DNA of 64,000 nt, taken from positions 17,836-81,835 of the forward strand of contig VWZL01000475.1 in assembly GCA_013396915.1 (NCBI GenBank). The letters are read 5' to 3'. Within the stretch, counting starts at the first letter, position 1. Every line of letters starts with the position of its first letter. Source of the DNA: Stercorarius parasiticus. Its lineage: Eukaryota; Chordata; Aves; Charadriiformes; Stercorariidae. The position numbers and the translations under genes were made by a program. The notes under the pieces are model-generated. The model was not told the origin of the DNA, made no database searches, and saw only the letters and a program-made list of their open reading frames with translations. This document shows positions 59,190 through 64,000 of the stretch, piece after piece.

Positions 59190-62100
59190 TTTTATTGCCT
59201 ATTCTGCCGCTTTGGTTGCAGAACCTTTTGTCTCGGCTTTCAGCTTAAAGAGCGGCTCTGCTATGTCACTAATACCTCTCCCATTCTTGTACCTCAGCTT
59301 TCTGTGGCTGTTCCTCCAGTGTTCTCTGCTCTCCTTCCCATTCCATTTTTTCTTTGCTGATTTCTTCATTCATGGCTGTCTCCTCATCAAAAAATCTGTT
59401 CTGACAGTCTCCTGTGCTGATTCATTCCAAATTTTTTTTCAATGTTTGCATTCAGAAATAAATCCATGATCTCCACAAAATGAGTTCTCTGTTCCTTCAG
59501 TTCTGTTCTCAGTTCTGTCACCCTTCTATTTAAACAGCTCTGCCCTTAATGGTAGAGTCTGAGGAGTCAGTTACCTACAGGCCTCTTATTGATGGTAATA
59601 TTCTGTTTAATCATTTTTAAGAAAAATTAAGTTAAATTGAATAGATGCGGAGAGGAATAAATGCAACGAGTGGAGCAAGGAGTCACTGATAAGAGGTGGC
59701 TAAGTCATTTTTAGTGTAACAGTATGAAGGTTTAAAAAAAAGTTTTTTGACTATAAAGCATAAGGTAAATGGCAAGAAAGAATGGTTTCAGCCAAAGGCC
59801 AATATTGACAAATAAAAAAATAGATGTAAACTAGTAGTGAATTACTTGAAGCTGGACATTAAGAAAGCTATTTTATGAACTGGGGGAGTATGGCTCTGAA
59901 ATAGCCTCCCCAGATGACTAATAGGGACAAAAAGGGGAGTGGTTTAGTGTCTGGCAGCACACCAGACTCCAACCTAAGTCTCAGAGAATGTGCTTTCTTT
60001 AGTTACATGCTCCCAGTCTCACCTGTATGGAGGTCTTGCATTCCTAGACTGTTCTTCAGATCCTAACCAGTGTCTGTCCCCTCTTACCAGTCCATACTGG
60101 GTATCTTTCTGCAGGATACTGATACAGATATGATAGTTCTACTCATCCTTACCTCATAGCTTCTCTAAACTTTACAGCTTTCACAGATGAAGAAGATACT
60201 CAGCGTTTATCCCCTCTCTCTCTGTTTGTCCCAGGTATCCATCCTACCTTGACGCTTCTTTTTGACCCTTAAACTCTCAATCTCATCCAGCAATATCTCT
60301 TCCCAGTGCTAGCATCTTGTCCTTTTTCATCTTATAAAGCCCATAGTTGATCACATTGCTGTTACCTAATCTTTTATCTTGTTGTTTTGGAGTTGTTCAG
60401 TACTGTGCTGGACCCTCTTTAAAGCAGTCTCTCTTGCATCCAGTTCAAGCCATTGACTCTGTCTATGCTGATAAATTAAACATGGCCAGGGAATGTGCTT
60501 GGGCACTGAAACTTTATCATTTATTGTATTAAATTGTTAGCAGTTCCTGGTGTGATTTTGATCCGGGAAAGGTAGTGGTCTGTCCTTAGTAGTTTGGAAG
60601 TTAGCATGTGCCAGAGACTGTCCCCAGTAGTCAATATGAATGAAGCTACTCTGATTTGGAGACATGGAGTTTAATAGCGTGGACAGGGCCAGACTGGCAG
60701 TTGACCTTTGTACTGCTCCATTCACTGATGTAAATGTAACTGTTGCTTCCAAGTCTCTGGTGACCTCTTTGTAACCACATATTAGAAATCACATTCCATC
60801 CTTCCTTAACCTGTTAGATTGTCATTTTCTGTTTTCTTTGGTAATACTTGTGCTCCCTGAATTCCATTGCTGGGCTATGTCTGTAATTGCCATTACATCT
60901 ATATTTCCAATGTGTCACTGAGAAGGCATCCTTATCGGATCTTTATTTTTTCTGTCAAGGTTTACCAGCTAACTATTCTTTGTCCCTTTTCATTTGCTAG
61001 ATAACATTTTCTGCAGACAACTCATAACTACCTTTGTTCCAGATCCATCTCTTTCTGCCTTACTCTGGTACTCCTTTGTTAACTAATTATGAATTTGAGC
61101 TAAAAATGATCAGATAGAATCTCAAACTGCCTGTTGCTGACCACTGCAGAGCACATGTGATCTTCAAGTTGAATTTCATTAGAAGTTCTCACTTTCTAAG
61201 CAATGAGTCCTATAAATTGTTGTCTGAATACCGTTTCAAAGATGCAACCTTTCCATCTCCACTTTTGTCCAGGCTTTTGTCCTGTTATGATTCAATTGTT
61301 GCAACATCCATCTCTCTGACCTTTGCAAATTCAATATTCCTTTACTCTCATCTAGATTCAGTTCTTGCTTCCAAGTTAATTTCCTGCCCTATCACTTTGC
61401 CCATCTGTTACATTCCTTCACTGACTCTTAGGTGAAGTATGTTTGAGCTCAAACAGGACCAAAAGCACTCTCTGCCAGATCCAGCTTTCATCACATTCTT
61501 GTGAGTATTAACAGATTGAACTTAGTGATTCACCTACCTACTTCGAGTTAAACTTAAGCCATTTCTCTGCCTGCCTTTAGGCATCATCGTGGCCCAATGC
61601 TGGTGCATTCCTCAAGTCAAATTTTGGGCCTTTAGTTCCTACTATCATGAAGCCCTAGCACTAATTTAGAAGCTATCCTTGTCATTAGTAGTTACCCTGA
61701 TGCCTTCAGAATTTGCTACGTGCTATTTCTTTTGCCCGCCCCTTGCCTTCCACATTCTAATGCAGTGTGCTGAATCCAGCAGAAAATCTGCCTCTCTGGT
61801 GCTTGCAATTACCCAAATCCTACTCAAAATATAGCTCAATAAGCTTCTAGTCTGAAAATATGAAAGAGGAGGGGCAGCAGTAATCACTGTAAGAACTGGG
61901 CCGGTTCAAACTCCTATTAACAGTGACTGCAGAAGCTGAATAACCGTTGCTGACTGTATTCCATACTCAAACTCTCGTTCGACCCTTAAAGCTGACGCTA
62001 ACTGTAATGCAGTAACTCACATCCGCCTCAGAATGAGCCATAAGACATTTGTTGCTTATTCTATCCTTCACCTGTCCTTCAAGGATCTAATGTCATCTTT

Positions 62101-62300
62101 TAGCTTCCAGATCTAGCTCTGTCTGTTGATGAGCACAGCAAATACAGAAGTATCTGTAAGATATTTACTCTTGCCATTTAATGCCTTACCTCATTCCTGA
62201 TATTGCTTGTCCACTAATGAATCTTTCTCTTCAGCCCCTTACTTTATTAAACTCTGATCCTAGTCTTAACCCTAACCAGAGCCCAGTTGCTCTGTCAGTC
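59190..62300. other. Second pyrimidine-rich, strand-asymmetric block
   Basis: The plus strand is C+T rich over about 3 kb: 77% in the 60-base line starting at 59281, counted by hand. The texture resembles 13.1-14.6 kb, with no identifiable gene or repeat. Its strength varies along the block. Confidence 0.45.
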
Positions 62301-62968
62301 CTAGGCTAAACTGGTTTGTTTTTGCAAAAAAGGACAGCCATCCTAGCTTCTCATGGGACTGCTAGTGAGCTTAGCTTTTTATTACGTATTTGAATTCCTG
62401 CTCTGTCTAGCTTTATGAACACAACCCATACTGGCCCTCATTACCAGACCAGCAGCTAAATAAGTTCTTTCATTATAATTATTAGTCAAAGTTTAGTGAT
62501 GGCCATGAGCCATTCAGCCTAATCTTTGCAGTGGGAGAAGACACTTTTGGAAGAAGTGCCACAGGGAAAGACCGCTCAGTAGCTTAAACCAAAATCAGGA
62601 TCAAAGTGCATTATGAATCCACTAATGGCAGATTAATTAGCTAATAATCTGTGTATACATTCAGGATCAATATCAGCATTACAGCAAATAAATCACAATA
62701 TTAGACAACTAGAAAAAGTTCATAATCACCTGAGGTTTCTAAATGCAACCTCCAAAGTTTCAATTGCACTTCCAGTCATGCATGCATATCAAGTCTTATG
62801 TGTACAAAGCTTTGCATTCATGCACATCCCCTCTCATAGGTAGTACGGGTTATGAGCACACACAATCTGTTCTGGTAGTGCAGGTTCTCCTGCTTGCACA
62901 AACCTCATTTTGGAGATGTGGGTACTGCAGCTCTGTTTCAAAAGTCTGTTTGTGAAGTTTTTTACCAA

Positions 62969-63605
62969 ATCACAGAATGGTTGAGGTTGGAAGGGGGCTC
63001 TAGAGATCATTTGGTCCAACCCCCATGCTCAAGCCGGGCCACCAAGAGCCAGTTGCCCAGGACCATGTCCAGACAGCTTTTGAATACCTCCAAGGATGGA
63101 GATTCCACAAGCTCTCTGGGTAACCTATTGCAATGCTCAGTCACCTTCACAGTAAAAAAGTGTTTCCTGATGTTCAGACAGCACCTCCTGTGTTTCAGTT
63201 TGTGCCCATGGCCTCTGCTTCTGTCACTGAGCACCACTGAAAAGAGCCTGGCTCCATCCTCTTTCCACCCTCCCTTCAGGTATTTGTAGACATTGATGAA
63301 CCTTCTCTTCCCTAGGATGCACAGTCTTTCCTCAGCCTCTCTCAGCCTTTCCTCACAGGAGAGATGCTCCAGTCCCTTCATCATCCCTATGGCCCTGTGC
63401 TGGACTCTCTCCAGTATGTCCATATCTCTCTCATACTGAGAGCTCCAAACGACCCAGCGCTCCAGGTGGGGTCTCCCCAGTGCCGAGTAAAGGGGAAGGA
63501 TCACCTCCCTTGACCTGTTGGCAATACTTTGCCTAATGCATCCGAGGATACTGTTTGCCTTCTTTGCCGCAATGGCATGTTGCTGGCTCAGGTAAAGCTG
63601 TTGAA
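62969..63605 (-). mobile_element. CR1 LINE, 3' fragment
   Basis: Reverse-oriented CR1: ATCACAGAATGGTTGAGGTT, then CTAGAGATCATTTGGTCC, followed by the reverse complement of ORF2. The minus-strand frame reads QQHAIAAKKANSILGCIRQS and, further on, EHCNRLPRELVESPSLEVF. 5'-truncated. Confidence 0.93.
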
Positions 63606-63980
63606 TCAAGCTAATGGTTCTCTTCCTCTTTGACGTGTCCAGTTGGGACCTGATAATAGTCTTCCTTTTTAATACCATAATTTGGGGCAAACATCCTTCA
63701 GGCAGTTTTCTATGATCAGCATATGTATACACACATAGTTACCCTCACAATTGTATCTTTTCAGGTGGTGGTGTCCACACCATTTGCTGAGGGTGGCGAT
63801 TAAAATCTCCTGTAAACTCTTCATTGTTGATGGCACCAACTATCATTTTTTACTAAGAGATTTGCAGGACCCAGTAATCAACCTAGCTCTTCAGCCTACT
63901 TTGGATTCTTTCCTGAACTCTAATTATAAACTCAATACTAATTCTTTCCAAACAAAAGCCCAGGGTCCCATAATGGGCAA

Positions 63981-64000
63981 AGAATCATAGAATCTTCATG
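63981..64000 (-). mobile_element. Possible start of another CR1 tail at the window edge
   Basis: AAGAATCATAGAATCTTCAT resembles the reverse-oriented CR1 3' terminal octamers, cut off by the window end. Confidence 0.4.

Larger units (their letters stand above)
44254..64000 (+). other. SH3YL1 intron 9 (open at the window edge)
   Basis: At least 19.7 kb without a recognisable SH3 exon; I looked for the WWEG and ALYSF-type codon patterns. It contains decayed coding-like minus-strand segments (45609-49300), CR1 copies at 58233-58976 and 62969-63605, and a pyrimidine-rich block at 59.2-62.3 kb. From 50.3 to 58.2 kb I see only unique AT-rich sequence. Confidence 0.75.

Overview
This is a bird nuclear genome window. 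The evidence is CR1 LINE fragments with the avian 3' end (copies of an ATTCTATG-like octamer after a conserved tail), two endogenous-retrovirus solo LTRs of types I associate with birds, and two vertebrate genes in conserved head-to-head order. Exons are small, split by GT-AG introns, in AT-rich DNA. I cannot name the species.

Layout. Positions 1-9462, minus strand: ACP1, the low-molecular-weight protein tyrosine phosphatase. Five coding exon positions are readable, including a mutually exclusive pair (8995-9108 and 9164-9277). Coding exon 1, with the catalytic Cys, is not visible and most likely lies in the 450-base assembly gap at 18032-18481. About 17.6-18.9 kb: a GC-rich CpG island with the gap inside it, best read as a shared bidirectional promoter. 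From about 18.5 kb to the right edge, plus strand: SH3YL1. Its leader exon ends at 18569 with the A of the start codon, and exons 2-9 (32995-44253) encode the lipid-binding SYLF/Ysc84 domain and a proline-rich linker. I found no SH3 exon up to 64000, so the gene runs off the window.

The rest is intron. It carries CR1 copies in both orientations (9.6, 17.3, 24.5, 28.7, 32.3, 38.3, 38.8, 58.2 and 63.0 kb), solo LTRs at 30265-30848 and 40760-41869, two large pyrimidine-rich strand-asymmetric blocks (about 13.1-14.6 and 59.2-62.3 kb), and a few unidentified coding-like remnants.

How the genes relate: ACP1 dephosphorylates phosphotyrosine proteins. SH3YL1 is a phosphoinositide-binding SH3 adaptor tied to membrane ruffling and NADPH oxidase. 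They probably share a promoter, but I see no sign of a shared pathway. I found no CRISPR, operon or other prokaryotic-type system. The points most worth checking are the ACP1 exon duplication with its 55-nt spacer, the split SH3YL1 start codon, competing donors in SH3YL1 exon 7, an exon-like segment at 10392-10479, and decayed coding-like segments at 3.2 kb and 45.6-49.3 kb.
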